A stretch of DNA of 64,000 bases from Lonepinella koalarum. GTDB lineage: Bacteria > Pseudomonadota > Gammaproteobacteria > Enterobacterales > Pasteurellaceae. The stretch covers positions 62,001 through 126,000 of the forward strand of contig NZ_SRHX01000004.1 in assembly GCF_004565475.1 (NCBI RefSeq). The letters are read 5' to 3'. The stretch's first letter is position 1, and the number at the start of each line of letters is the position of its first letter. Below are positions 54,367 through 63,616 of this stretch, piece by piece. The notes beneath the pieces are model-generated. The model saw only the letters and a list, made by a program, of their open reading frames with translations. It did not search any database and was not told the origin of the DNA. The position numbers were made by a program, and so were the translations under genes.

Positions 54367-54419
54367 AAAAGTGCGGTGTAAAAATCAAAAGCTTTTGATT
54401 TTTTCACCGCACTTTTTTT
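54367..54419 (+). terminator. Terminator made from two facing uptake sequences
   Basis: AAAAGTGCGGTG (54367-54378) faces CACCGCACTTTT, and the inner part (AAAATC AAAAG / CTTTT GATTTT) extends the stem to more than 20 bp; a T-run follows. It lies after the receptor gene and repeat B and before leuS. Confidence 0.8.
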
Positions 54420-54522
54420 CTGTTAATTTCCCCCATTTTCCGCTATTCTATTACGCATTTTCCAAATCAAAACAATACCGTAAAAAGTGCGGTACTTTTT
54501 TAAAAAATTTTAAGGTAAAACT

Positions 54523-57105
54523 ATGCAAGAACAATATCGTCCCGATTTGATTGAAAGCGAAGTGCAGAAATATTGGGAAACCCACAAAACCTTTAAAGCC
54601 GTTAAAGACGAAAGCAAGCCGAAATATTATTGTTTATCCATGTTCCCCTACCCCTCAGGTCGCCTGCATATGGGGCATGTGCGTAATTATACCATTGGCG
54701 ATGTGGTGTCTCGTTATCAACGCATGAACGGTAAGAATGTATTGCAACCAATGGGTTGGGATGCGTTCGGCTTGCCAGCGGAAGGGGCGGCGGTGAAAAA
54801 TAAAACGGCTCCAGCCAAATGGACCTACGAAAATATTGAGTATATGAAAAATCAGCTCAAAAATTTGGGCTTTGGTTTTGACTGGGATCGGGAAGTCACC
54901 ACTTGCCGTCCTGAATATTATAAATGGGAACAATGGTTCTTTACTGAGTTGTATAAAAAAGGCTTGGTGTATAAAAAAACTTCTACCGTCAACTGGTGTC
55001 CGAATGATGAAACGGTGCTTGCCAATGAGCAGGTTCACGAAGGCTGTTGCTGGCGTTGTGATACCCCTGTGGAACAAAAAGAAATTCCGCAATGGTTTAT
55101 TAAAATTACCGATTATGCCGAACAACTTTTAGGCGGATTGGAAACATTGCCGCAATGGCCAGAAATGGTCAAAACCATGCAACGCAATTGGATTGGGCGT
55201 TCGGAAGGGGTGGAAATTACCTTTAAGATCGAAAATTCTGATGAAATAGTCGCTGTTTATACTACTCGCCCAGATACGTTTTACGGGGTGTCTTATATGG
55301 CTGTAGCGGCGGGGCATCCATTAGCGGAACGAGCAGCACAAAATAATCCTGAATTGGCGGCGTTTATCCAAGAATGTAAAAATGCCAAAGTGGCAGAAGC
55401 TGAGCTTGCCACCATGGAGAAAAAAGGCATGGCAACGGGCTTGAACGCCATTCATCCGATTACGGGCAAACCTGTGCCAATTTGGGTGGCGAACTTTGTA
55501 TTAATGCACTACGGCACAGGGGCTGTGATGGCGGTGCCTGCTCACGATCAGCGTGATTTTGAATTTGCGACTAAATATGGTTTGCCAATTCAGCAAGTGA
55601 TTGAGCCAGCTAACAGTGAAGAAATCGATTTAAGCAAAGCGGCGTTTACCGAACACGGAAAACTCGTTAATTCTGAAGAATTTAATGGTTTAGAATTTGA
55701 AGCGGCATTCAACGGTATTGCGGATAAACTGGAAAAATTAGGCGTAGGTAAACGTCAAGTGAATTACCGCTTGCGTGACTGGGGGGTTTCTCGTCAACGT
55801 TATTGGGGGGCACCGATTCCGATGTTGACCCTGGAAAATGGCGATGTGGTACCAGCTCCACTGGAAGATTTGCCAATCGTGTTACCTGAAAATGTGGTAA
55901 TGGACGGGGTGAAAAGCCCAATTAAAGCGGATCCTAACTGGGCGAAAACCAGCTTGAATGGTAAACCAGCGTTAAAAGAAACCGATACCTTTGACACCTT
56001 TATGGAATCCTCTTGGTATCATGCGCGTTACACCAGCCCACAATGCCATTCAGCCATGTTGGATTCAGATGAAGCAAATTACTGGTTGCCTGTAGATCAA
56101 TATATCGGCGGCATTGAACACGCCACTATGCACTTGCTGTATTTCCGTTTCTTCCATAAATTATTGCGTGATGCAGGTTTGGTGAGTTCCGATGAGCCAG
56201 CACAAAAATTGCTGTGTCAAGGCATGGTGTTAGCGGATGCATTCTATTATATCAGCCCAACTAATGAGCGAATTTGGGTCAGCCCGACTAAAGTTACCCT
56301 TGAACGTGATGAAAAAGGACGTATTGTCAAAGCCATTGATGACGAGGGTCATGAGTTAGTACATAGTGGCATGACCAAAATGTCGAAATCGAAAAATAAC
56401 GGGATTGATCCGCAAGAAATGGTGGAAAAATACGGAGCAGATACGGTGAGGTTATTTATGATGTTCGCCTCGCCTGCGGAAATGACCTTAGAGTGGCAAG
56501 AATCAGGCGTAGAGGGAGCAAACCGTTTCTTACGCCGTTTATGGAATTTGGTATTTGAATATAACAAAAATCCAGCCAAAACTGCGGTGGAAAGCACCGC
56601 ACTTTCAGCCAACCAAAAAGCCTTACGCCGTGATGTGCATAAAACCATTGCCAAAGTCAGCGATGATATTGGTCGCCGTCAAACCTTTAATACGGCGATT
56701 GCGGCGGTGATGGAATTGATGAACAAACTCACCAAAGCTCCGTTAGACAGTGAGCAAGATCGTGCAGTAATGGCGGAAGCCTTAAATGCCGTAGTACGCA
56801 TGCTTTATCCCATCACGCCGCATATTTGTTTCCAACTTTGGCAAGATTTAGGCAATGAAAATGCTATTGATTTTGCCCCTTGGGTTGTTGCAGATGAGCA
56901 AGCGATGATCGAAGATGAAAAATTGGTGGTGGTACAAGTGAATGGTAAAGTGCGTGCCAAAATCACCGTGCCAGCAGATATGGCAGAAGAGGACATTAAA
57001 GCCGTGGCATTACAAGATGAAAACGTACAAAAATTCTTGGCTGGTTTAAATGTGGTAAAAACCATTTATGTACCAGGCAAATTGTTTAGTTTTGTGGCGA
57101 AATAG
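54523..57105 (+). CDS. leuS: Leucyl-tRNA synthetase
   Basis: 860 residues, full length. The HIGH site reads [10 protein letters not shown] near residue 46, the zinc-like [13 protein letters not shown] block and the CP1 editing domain ([19 protein letters not shown]) follow, and KMSKS reads [10 protein letters not shown] near residue 618. The C-terminal [10 protein letters not shown] segment is typical. It leads the group leuS-lptE-holA, into which a lipoprotein gene is inserted here. Confidence 0.97.
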   Translation: MQEQYRPDLIESEVQKYWETHKTFKAVKDESKPKYYCLSMFPYPSGRLHMGHVRNYTIGDVVSRYQRMNGKNVLQPMGWDAFGLPAEGAAVKNKTAPAKWTYENIEYMKNQLKNLGFGFDWDREVTTCRPEYYKWEQWFFTELYKKGLVYKKTSTVNWCPNDETVLANEQVHEGCCWRCDTPVEQKEIPQWFIKITDYAEQLLGGLETLPQWPEMVKTMQRNWIGRSEGVEITFKIENSDEIVAVYTTRPDTFYGVSYMAVAAGHPLAERAAQNNPELAAFIQECKNAKVAEAELATMEKKGMATGLNAIHPITGKPVPIWVANFVLMHYGTGAVMAVPAHDQRDFEFATKYGLPIQQVIEPANSEEIDLSKAAFTEHGKLVNSEEFNGLEFEAAFNGIADKLEKLGVGKRQVNYRLRDWGVSRQRYWGAPIPMLTLENGDVVPAPLEDLPIVLPENVVMDGVKSPIKADPNWAKTSLNGKPALKETDTFDTFMESSWYHARYTSPQCHSAMLDSDEANYWLPVDQYIGGIEHATMHLLYFRFFHKLLRDAGLVSSDEPAQKLLCQGMVLADAFYYISPTNERIWVSPTKVTLERDEKGRIVKAIDDEGHELVHSGMTKMSKSKNNGIDPQEMVEKYGADTVRLFMMFASPAEMTLEWQESGVEGANRFLRRLWNLVFEYNKNPAKTAVESTALSANQKALRRDVHKTIAKVSDDIGRRQTFNTAIAAVMELMNKLTKAPLDSEQDRAVMAEALNAVVRMLYPITPHICFQLWQDLGNENAIDFAPWVVADEQAMIEDEKLVVVQVNGKVRAKITVPADMAEEDIKAVALQDENVQKFLAGLNVVKTIYVPGKLFSFVAK

Positions 57106-57110
57106 TCTTT

Positions 57111-57137
57111 GTAGGGGCGGACCTATATGTCCTCCCG
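57111..57137. repeat. GTAGGGGCG-type hairpin repeat
   Basis: It begins GTAGGGGCG, as the minus strand at 24069-24091, and contains GGAC (57119-57122) facing GTCC (57129-57132). It lies between leuS and the lipoprotein gene, close to the ribosome-binding site of the latter. Confidence 0.5.
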
Positions 57138-57151
57138 TTAACCAACGAGAA

Positions 57152-57865
57152 ATGAACATGACATTGGCTAAATTATCGGTAATGATCTTACTCTCATCCT
57201 TGTTAATCGGTTGTGCTAATGATGCGAAGCAATTGAATTGGCGACCTTATAAAGATATTGATGGTGCGGTGAAAGAAGTGTCTTTTGTTACGCTCACAGA
57301 ACAACACACTGATAAATCACAAGAATCACAACCTACTGAACGCCACTTTGCTAATTTAGCCATTCCCTTTGGGGAAACAAAAACTGTCAAACGCTTGGGC
57401 GAAATATTCCCATTAGGGCAGCTCAATAACCATTATGCCATTGCCACCATTTTCCTTGTCAATGACAAATCCCTTAATATTTATCAAGCTGAAGATGTAC
57501 AAACGCTGGCGAAAGCAAAAGATTTTGACTTTTACGAATTTGGTGGAATGCGCTTAAGCCACGCAAAATTCACCGCTAACAGCGAGATTTGTAAGGACTT
57601 TAATGGCAAAAATGGAGTAAATTTGTTGATGACAACCAATTATTATCCGCAAAACAGTTTTACTGATTTTTACACCGCACTGCTTGACGTTAATTTACAA
57701 AGTAAGCAAACACCACAAGAAATAGGCTATAATGCGAGTTTTACAGGCAGTGATGCCAAGTTGCAACAACGAATGAAACAAGATGAGCAACAACAAGGCA
57801 AAGCCTTGGCAGTAGCGAATGTCAAAGAAAAAGCGAGTATTTTATTTAATATCATTTGTAAATAG
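57152..57865 (+). CDS. Lipoprotein of unknown function
   Basis: 237 residues from the ATG at 57152, with an alternative start two codons later. The lipobox LLIGC puts the modified cysteine near residue 21. The mature part is a mixed alpha/beta domain with no motif I recognise. Its last 33 residues (LQQRMKQDEQQQGKALAVAN and on to SILFNIIC) match the end of the exported protein at 62658-63224, so both belong to one unnamed family. It sits between leuS and lptE, which are adjacent in related genomes. The outer-membrane location is inferred from the lipobox (Asn-free +2 residue Ala). Confidence 0.7.
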   Translation: MNMTLAKLSVMILLSSLLIGCANDAKQLNWRPYKDIDGAVKEVSFVTLTEQHTDKSQESQPTERHFANLAIPFGETKTVKRLGEIFPLGQLNNHYAIATIFLVNDKSLNIYQAEDVQTLAKAKDFDFYEFGGMRLSHAKFTANSEICKDFNGKNGVNLLMTTNYYPQNSFTDFYTALLDVNLQSKQTPQEIGYNASFTGSDAKLQQRMKQDEQQQGKALAVANVKEKASILFNIICK

Positions 57866-57875
57866 GAATAAATAA

Positions 57876-58376
57876 ATGTTCAAAAAAATTAAAATAGCAT
57901 TTTTAATGCTGAGTATTTCCGTGTTAACCGCATGTGGATTTCACTTTCAAAATGGTGAGCTGATTCCACAAGAATTACGTACTTTAAAATTTGAAAGTAG
58001 CGATCCATACAGCGATATGTCAATGGCAATGCGTAAGCAACTACTAGCAAATAATATCCGCATAGTAGAACAAACCGATGTGCCAATATTACGTATTACT
58101 AAAGTGACGAGCAATAACGAAGTGGTATCCGTATTTAAACAAGGACGCGAAGCGGAAAAAATGTTGATGTTGCAAGTGGATGCAAGTGTACAGTTAGCAA
58201 ATAAACAAACTTACCCAATTTCAGCTAAAGTAAGTCGTACGTTCTTTGATAATTCTCGAGCCGCCTTAGCCAAATCCTCTGAACGTGAAATGATTTGGTC
58301 GGATATGCGAGAACAAGCTGCACGTAAATTGATCTCAAAAATGGTGACGTTACAATCTCAAGTACAAGCTAATTGA
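57876..58376 (+). CDS. lptE: LPS-assembly lipoprotein LptE
   Basis: 166 residues. The lipobox is VLTAC with Cys near residue 20, followed by GFHFQNGELIPQELRTLKFES, the typical LptE start. It plugs the LptD barrel and helps put lipopolysaccharide into the outer membrane. The order leuS-lptE-holA is conserved, which supports the call. holA starts 10 bases later. Confidence 0.92.
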   Translation: MFKKIKIAFLMLSISVLTACGFHFQNGELIPQELRTLKFESSDPYSDMSMAMRKQLLANNIRIVEQTDVPILRITKVTSNNEVVSVFKQGREAEKMLMLQVDASVQLANKQTYPISAKVSRTFFDNSRAALAKSSEREMIWSDMREQAARKLISKMVTLQSQVQAN

Positions 58377-58386
58377 TTATATTAAG

Positions 58387-59424
58387 ATGAATCGAATCTT
58401 CCCTGAGCAATTATCCCACTCGCTAAACAGTAGTTTGGCGAGTATCTATTATTTAGTCGGGCAAGATCCTTTATTGTTAAGTGAAAGCCAAGATGCTATT
58501 TTTCGCAAAGCCACTGAACAGGGCTTTGATGAAAAACTAAATATTCAAATTGATACCAATACCGATTGGCAAGTATTATTTGAACGTTGTCAATCCATCG
58601 GGCTGTTCTTCAAGCGGCAGGTGATTAATCTGCTATTACCTGAAAATTTAACTGCCCCTTTACAAGCTAAATTAGCCGAACTCATTGCGTTGTTAAACCC
58701 AGATCTATTATTTATTTTCCAGCTCCCTAAATTTCCTAAAACCACTGAAAAACAAGCATGGGTAAAAAAATCGCAGGAATTTGAACCGCACTTACCCCTT
58801 GTAAACTGCCAAACACCCAGTACAGAACAACTTCCACGTTGGGTTGCTCAACGGATTAGAAATATGGGATTAACGGCGGATCAAGATGCCATTCAATTAC
58901 TGTGTTATAGCCACGAAAATAATTTAATCGGCTTAAAACAAAGTTTAGATTTGTTGGCATTATTACATGGCGACAAAAAATTAACTTTCACTCGGGTACA
59001 AAAAGTAGTGGAACAATCTTCTGTTTTTACCCCTTTTCAATGGATTGATGCATTGCTTGAAGGTAAATTTACTCGGGCGAAACGAATTTTGAATGGTTTG
59101 CAAAATGAAGATATACAACCGATTATTTTATTACGTACCTTACAACGTGAATTAATAGTGTTATTAGAGCTTTCAAAACCTCAACAACGCCTTGAATCCT
59201 TACACCAAGCGTTACCAATGGCACAATTAAGAGAAAACTTTGATCGTTTAAAAATTTGGCAAAATCGTCGTACTTTTTATACGACTGCGTTTCAACGTTT
59301 AACTTACGCTAAACTTTATCACATCATTCAACAACTCGCTGAACTTGAGCATGCCACCAAATTAGATTTTAGTGCCGATATTTGGCAACAGTTAGATGAT
59401 ATTTCTGCCATGATCTGTCGTTAA
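58387..59424 (+). CDS. holA: DNA polymerase III delta subunit
   Basis: 345 residues (E. coli 343). Delta opens the beta clamp within the clamp loader. It begins MNRIFPEQLSHSLNSSLASIYYLVGQDPLLLSES, the usual HolA start, with the AAA+-like fold lacking a Walker A and the conserved C-terminal helical collar region. A terminator follows. Confidence 0.93.
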   Translation: MNRIFPEQLSHSLNSSLASIYYLVGQDPLLLSESQDAIFRKATEQGFDEKLNIQIDTNTDWQVLFERCQSIGLFFKRQVINLLLPENLTAPLQAKLAELIALLNPDLLFIFQLPKFPKTTEKQAWVKKSQEFEPHLPLVNCQTPSTEQLPRWVAQRIRNMGLTADQDAIQLLCYSHENNLIGLKQSLDLLALLHGDKKLTFTRVQKVVEQSSVFTPFQWIDALLEGKFTRAKRILNGLQNEDIQPIILLRTLQRELIVLLELSKPQQRLESLHQALPMAQLRENFDRLKIWQNRRTFYTTAFQRLTYAKLYHIIQQLAELEHATKLDFSADIWQQLDDISAMICR

Positions 59425-59455
59425 TAACAAATTTACTTTATCCTTGCCACAGATA

Positions 59456-59469
59456 TTGATATAAATCTA
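59456..59469. promoter_or_regulatory. Candidate FNR site upstream of the Dcu gene
   Basis: TTGAT-ATAA-ATCTA matches the FNR consensus TTGAT-N4-ATCAA at 9 of 10 informative bases. It is about 60 bases upstream of a TATGAT -10-like box (59510-59515), the usual class I distance. Anaerobic control fits the gene downstream. Confidence 0.45.
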
Positions 59470-59470
59470 A

Positions 59471-59498
59471 AAAAATACAGCAAATAGTTGTATTTTTT
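59471..59498 (+). terminator. Terminator of holA
   Basis: AAAAATACA (59471-59479) pairs with TGTATTTTT (59489-59497) over a 9-base loop, followed by T. It lies between the FNR-like site and the proposed -10 of the next gene, so the two signals are interleaved. Confidence 0.6.
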
Positions 59499-59556
59499 CA
59501 GCAAACGGCTATGATTCACACATTTTCTTATCAACAACTCTTTAAAGGTAATTTTT

Positions 59557-60891
59557 ATGCTCTATTTCGAATTTTTATTTCTGTTATTAATGCTCTACAC
59601 GGGTAGTCGTTACGGTGGTATCGGTTTAGGTGTCGTTTCTGGTATCGGCTTGGCGATTGAAGTATTTATTTTCCGTATGCCAGTAGGCAAAGCACCGGTT
59701 GATGTGATGCTAATTATCTTAGCGGTCGTCACCTGCGCATCAATATTGGAAGCCGCTGGTGGTTTGAAATTTATGTTGCAAGTTGCCGAACGTCTTTTAC
59801 GTAATAATCCTAAACGTGTCACCTTATTAGGTCCGATCGTTACTTATTTAATGACCTTTATGTTAGGAACTGGACATTCTGTTTACTCTATTATGCCAAT
59901 TATCGGTGATGTCGCCTTAAAAAACAAAATTCGTCCGGAACGCCCAATGGCCGCTTCTTCCGTCGCATCCCAGTTAGCCATTACGTCTAGCCCACTATCT
60001 GCTGCTGTGGTATTTTATTTAACCCAAATCACTGGCTTACCGGGTTTTGAACACATCACGTTACTTAATATTATTAGTGTCACGGTGCCAGCGACTTTTG
60101 CGGGAACCATTGCACTTTCATTATACAGTTTACGCCGTGGCAAAGAATTAGATGATGACCCAGAATACCAACGCCGTTTGCAAGATCCCGTTTGGCGTGA
60201 ACGTATTTTGAATACCACCAGTACCACCTTAAATGATGAATTACCAAAAGCAGCTAAACAATCGGTCTATCTGTTCTTATTGGCGTTAGCTGTGATTGTG
60301 GCGATTGCCATGTTGCCTGACATTCGCACCATCGGGAATAGTGAAAAAGCCATTTCAATGAATTTAATTATTCAGATGATGATGCTATGTTTCGGTGGTC
60401 TGATTCTTTTACTTACCAAAACCAATCCGCAAATCGTACCAAATGGTGTGGTATTTAAATCAGGTATGGTGGCGGCAATTGCTATTTTCGGGATTGCATG
60501 GATGAGCGATACCTACTTCCAATATGCGATGCCAGAATTTAAAGCTGCCATCACGACCATGGTAGAACAATATCCTTGGACCTTTGCTTTCGCACTGTTT
60601 GCTGTTTCCGTGGTAATTAATAGCCAAGCAGCAACCGCAGTGATGATGTTGCCAGTCGGCATTGGTCTTGGTATTCCACCTGCCTTATTAGTGGGTTTAA
60701 TGCCAGCTACTTATGCTTACTTCTTTATTCCAAATTATCCGTCAGATATTGCTACGGTAAACTTTGACGTAACAGGAACGACCAAAATCGGTAAATATTA
60801 TTTCAACCACAGCTTTATGCTACCAGGTTTAGTCGGCGTTGGTACTGCTTGTGTGGTTGGGGTAGCTATCGCAGAAGTCGTTATTCGATAA
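59557..60891 (+). CDS. dcuB: Anaerobic C4-dicarboxylate transporter, DcuA/DcuB family
   Basis: 444 residues, about ten to twelve membrane segments. It exchanges fumarate, malate or aspartate for succinate in fumarate respiration. Family blocks are KAPVDVMLIILAVVTCAS, GTGHSVYSIMPIIGDVALKNKIRPERPMAASSVASQ, NSQAATAVMMLPVG and FIPNYPSDIATVNFDVTGTTKIGKY. Pasteurellaceae usually have a single gene annotated DcuB; I cannot separate A from B firmly. The upstream FNR-like site fits anaerobic use. Confidence 0.88.
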   Translation: MLYFEFLFLLLMLYTGSRYGGIGLGVVSGIGLAIEVFIFRMPVGKAPVDVMLIILAVVTCASILEAAGGLKFMLQVAERLLRNNPKRVTLLGPIVTYLMTFMLGTGHSVYSIMPIIGDVALKNKIRPERPMAASSVASQLAITSSPLSAAVVFYLTQITGLPGFEHITLLNIISVTVPATFAGTIALSLYSLRRGKELDDDPEYQRRLQDPVWRERILNTTSTTLNDELPKAAKQSVYLFLLALAVIVAIAMLPDIRTIGNSEKAISMNLIIQMMMLCFGGLILLLTKTNPQIVPNGVVFKSGMVAAIAIFGIAWMSDTYFQYAMPEFKAAITTMVEQYPWTFAFALFAVSVVINSQAATAVMMLPVGIGLGIPPALLVGLMPATYAYFFIPNYPSDIATVNFDVTGTTKIGKYYFNHSFMLPGLVGVGTACVVGVAIAEVVIR

Positions 60892-60904
60892 TATTTTCAA
60901 ATAA

Positions 60905-60935
60905 AAAACGCTCAATATATGGTATTGAGCGTTTT
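60905..60935. terminator. Bidirectional terminator between dcuB and folD
   Basis: AAAACGCTCAATA (60905-60917) pairs with TATTGAGCGTTTT (60923-60935) around five bases. It serves both convergent genes. Confidence 0.9.
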
Positions 60936-60951
60936 CTACCATTAAAGTACT

Positions 60952-61797
60952 TTAATGGGTTTCATAAGCGGCTAAGGTATTAAACATCAACATGGCGACC
61001 GTCATCGGACCCACGCCACCGGGAACAGGAGTCAAAAATCCCGCTTTTTGCACCGCACTTTGTGCCACATCGCCTTTTAATTTACCATCTGCATCACGAT
61101 TAATGCCAACGTCAATCACAATTGCACCTTGCTTAATCCACTCTGCTGGAATAAATTCAGGTTTCCCCACTGCAACCACCAAAATATCGGCTTGACCAAC
61201 ATGACTTGCAAGATCCTTGGTAAAACGGTGCGTCACTGTGACGGTACAACCTGCCAACAATAACTCCAACGCCATTGGTCGTCCCACAATGTTTGAAGCC
61301 CCCACAATCACCGCATGTTGACCGTATAAATCTACTCCCGTAGTTTCTAGCAATTTCATGACACCATAAGGCGTACAGGCTCGCAAAGTAGGAATACGCT
61401 GACATAAACGTCCAACGTTATAAGGATGAAAACCGTCCACATCCTTGCTTGGTGAAATATGCTCAATCACCTTACTGCTATCAATCTGTTTGGGTAATGG
61501 TAACTGTACTAAAATGCCATCTATAGTTGGATCTTGATTAAGTTCATCAATCAACTTTAATAATTCTGTTTCACTGGTTGTTTCAGGCAAGTCATAGGAT
61601 CTTGATTGGATGCCTATTTCAGCACAACTTTTTCGCTTACTTCCCACGTAAACTTGTGAAGCGGGATTGGCTCCGACCAAAATCACCGCTAAACCGGGGG
61701 AACGTTTTCCTTGCGCTACGTAGTCTGCAATCTTTTGTGCCACATCAGATTTAATTTTTTTTGCAAGTTCAGTACCAGAAATGAGTTTTGCTGTCAT
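60952..61797 (-). CDS. folD: Methylene-tetrahydrofolate dehydrogenase / cyclohydrolase FolD
   Basis: 281 residues. It interconverts 5,10-methylene-, methenyl- and 10-formyl-tetrahydrofolate. The catalytic lysine lies in [12 protein letters not shown] near residue 56, the substrate loop is [14 protein letters not shown], the NADP fold has [15 protein letters not shown], and the C-terminus has [15 protein letters not shown]. An uptake sequence lies within the gene. Confidence 0.97.
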   Translation of the reverse strand: MTAKLISGTELAKKIKSDVAQKIADYVAQGKRSPGLAVILVGANPASQVYVGSKRKSCAEIGIQSRSYDLPETTSETELLKLIDELNQDPTIDGILVQLPLPKQIDSSKVIEHISPSKDVDGFHPYNVGRLCQRIPTLRACTPYGVMKLLETTGVDLYGQHAVIVGASNIVGRPMALELLLAGCTVTVTHRFTKDLASHVGQADILVVAVGKPEFIPAEWIKQGAIVIDVGINRDADGKLKGDVAQSAVQKAGFLTPVPGGVGPMTVAMLMFNTLAAYETH

Positions 61798-61919
61798 AAC
61801 TTTACCTTTATTAAAATTAAGTAAACGGTTGCTATTTTGTCAGAAAAACATAAAAAAGGCGAATAAAATTGTATTTTGGAATAAATTTAAGCAATTAAAC
61901 CGAAAAAGTAAAAAAATGA

Positions 61920-61947
61920 TTGACGGAAATCTACAGCCACTTATAAT
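61920..61947 (+). promoter_or_regulatory. Promoter of the tRNA-Pro/tRNA-Arg pair
   Basis: TTGACG (61920-61925) and a perfect TATAAT (61942-61947) with a 16-base spacer, 15 bases before the first tRNA. Confidence 0.8.
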
Positions 61948-61961
61948 ACTTACCACTTCAT

Positions 61962-62038
61962 CGGCGAGTAGCGCAGCTTGGTAGCGCAACTGGTTTGGGA
62001 CCAGTGGGTCGTAGGTTCAAATCCTATCTCGCCGACCA
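61962..62038 (+). tRNA. tRNA-Pro (anticodon TGG)
   Basis: 77 bases with encoded CCA. CGGCGAG pairs with CTCGCCG; the anticodon stem ACTGG/CCAGT encloses TTTGGGA with anticodon TGG; the T arm has GTTCAAAT. Confidence 0.97.
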
Positions 62039-62063
62039 TTTCCTTTACATATCCATTTGATAC

Positions 62064-62140
<77 letters not shown>

Positions 62141-62222
62141 TTTACTAAAAATGTCAGACAGAAATTTCTTTATTCAACAAGAAAACATGTATATTATATA
62201 ATCTTTACTATAAAGGATTTAT

Positions 62223-62627
62223 ATGTCAGTAATACTAGGTTTTCATCATATTGCCATAATTGCTTCTGATTATGCAAAATCAAAGCATTTTTACGTTAAT
62301 ATTCTTGGTGCTAAAATATTAGCAGAAACCTATCGTTCAGCACGAGAAAGCTATAAATTAGATTTAGCTTTTCCAGACGGTAGTCAAATAGAACTATTTT
62401 CTTTTCCTAACCCACCCGCTCGCCCTTCTACACCGGAGTCCTGTGGCTTACGCCATCTCGCTTTTAAAGTTCAAAATGTAGAAAATGCAGTGACTTATTT
62501 AACACAATTTAACGTGGAGTGTGAACCCATACGCGTTGACGAACTGACACAAAAACGTTTTACTTTTTTTCGAGATCCTGATAACTTGCCCCTAGAATTT
62601 TATGAAATAAACAAACATTTATGTTGA
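62223..62627 (+). CDS. gloA2: VOC-family (glyoxalase-like) protein, YaeR-type
   Basis: 134 residues, close to E. coli YaeR (129) over the whole length: FHHIAIIASDYAKSKHFYVNILG near the start, IELFSFPNPPARPSTPESCGLRHLAFKV in the middle and QKRFTFFRDPDNLPLEFYE at the end. The metal-binding His, Glu, His and Glu of the fold are present. The family resembles glyoxalase I, but the substrate of YaeR is not established, so the symbol is by homology only. Confidence 0.85.
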   Translation: MSVILGFHHIAIIASDYAKSKHFYVNILGAKILAETYRSARESYKLDLAFPDGSQIELFSFPNPPARPSTPESCGLRHLAFKVQNVENAVTYLTQFNVECEPIRVDELTQKRFTFFRDPDNLPLEFYEINKHLC

Positions 62628-62657
62628 TTCTAAACAACAGAAAGGAAATTATTACTC

Positions 62658-63224
62658 ATGAAGTACGCCATTGTTATATTATTGAGCTTAACAAGTCTAA
62701 ATATTTTTGCAGAGTCAGTTTCTATCCATTTTTCTGAAAATAATACCGCTATGATAAAAACAACCCCGGTACCTGAACAAATTTATGTGAGTAACGGTAA
62801 TTTACAAAAATTCGATTTGCAAGATCTAAAAGACGTTAATGAACTAGCCCAAAGTATTGAACTTGAAGTATTTACGATTAACGAAAACAGAAAAATACAT
62901 ACTGTTTTTGAACATGGTGGCGGAATCTGTTATGGTTATTTGGATGATGGTGTAGAAATTACGGATTCGGCAACTTACTATATCAAAGATAGATCAAAAG
63001 AAGAATACTATGCTAATATCTCAGGTGGCATCATAAACTATGAAGGGCGCCCTAAAAAACTGCAATATGCATTTGTATTTCATATTACCGATCCTAAATT
63101 ATCAAAACAGTTACAAGAACAAGATGCTCATGCTGGAAGAAAAATCGCCCTACAAAACATCCGAGAACGTTCCAGTATATTATCTAATATGATTTGTCAC
63201 GTAAAAAAAGGATATGAAAAATGA
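62658..63224 (+). CDS. Exported protein of unknown function
   Basis: 188 residues with a signal peptide ending near IFAESV and no lipobox. No domain is recognised. Its C-terminus (LSKQLQEQDAHAGRKIALQN and on to SILSNMIC) aligns with the end of the lipoprotein at 57152-57865, which suggests a shared family. A cysteine in GGGICYGYL and one near the end could form a disulfide. It overlaps the next gene by 4 bases (ATGA), so the two are translationally coupled. Confidence 0.65.
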   Translation: MKYAIVILLSLTSLNIFAESVSIHFSENNTAMIKTTPVPEQIYVSNGNLQKFDLQDLKDVNELAQSIELEVFTINENRKIHTVFEHGGGICYGYLDDGVEITDSATYYIKDRSKEEYYANISGGIINYEGRPKKLQYAFVFHITDPKLSKQLQEQDAHAGRKIALQNIRERSSILSNMICHVKKGYEK

Positions 63225-63505
63225 AAAAAATCGTCTTTATGTTAGCCTGTATTCTATTAACCGCCTGTGCTTCTCACCCAGAAGTCGGTCAACCACAAGC
63301 ACCATTAGATATGGCATCAGTCAATGCTTATAACACGAAAGTTTATCATGGTGATACGGTTCCGGCGAGCCAAAAAGTTAAACAGGCTCCCGTTAATATG
63401 CCATTAAATGCCAGTGATTCGCAACCCAAAACCACGACAAAAACCACAACACCAGTCGTTTTAATGCCATCTATTGGCTACCATTATGGACGCTATCGTT
63501 GGTAA
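63221..63505 (+). CDS. Small lipoprotein of unknown function
   Basis: 94 residues. The signal peptide ends in the lipobox LLTAC with Cys near residue 16. The mature part is rich in Pro, Thr and Gln, with a TTTKTTTP run and a terminal HYGRYRW, and looks like an extended surface or periplasmic linker. It is coupled to the preceding gene by an ATGA overlap. I do not recognise a family. Confidence 0.7.
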   Translation: MKKIVFMLACILLTACASHPEVGQPQAPLDMASVNAYNTKVYHGDTVPASQKVKQAPVNMPLNASDSQPKTTTKTTTPVVLMPSIGYHYGRYRW

Positions 63506-63521
63506 ATAACGGTAAATAAAA

Positions 63522-63554
63522 AGTGTTGCAAAAATAATAAATTTTTGCAACACT
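63522..63554. terminator. Bidirectional terminator
   Basis: A perfect 14-bp stem (AGTGTTGCAAAAAT at 63522-63535 with ATTTTTGCAACACT at 63541-63554) and a 5-base loop lie between the lipoprotein gene and the convergent efflux gene. Confidence 0.85.
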
Positions 63555-63616
63555 CTCATCACTATGCCTTATATTATTCAGCGCAAGTTTAATCTGGTCG
63601 TGGCATACAATGGAGA

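Noticed and set aside
54479-54522. Leader attenuator before leuS formed by AAAAGT/ACTTTT around an uptake sequence
   Set aside because: The stem is six weak base pairs and no leader peptide rich in Leu codons is seen.
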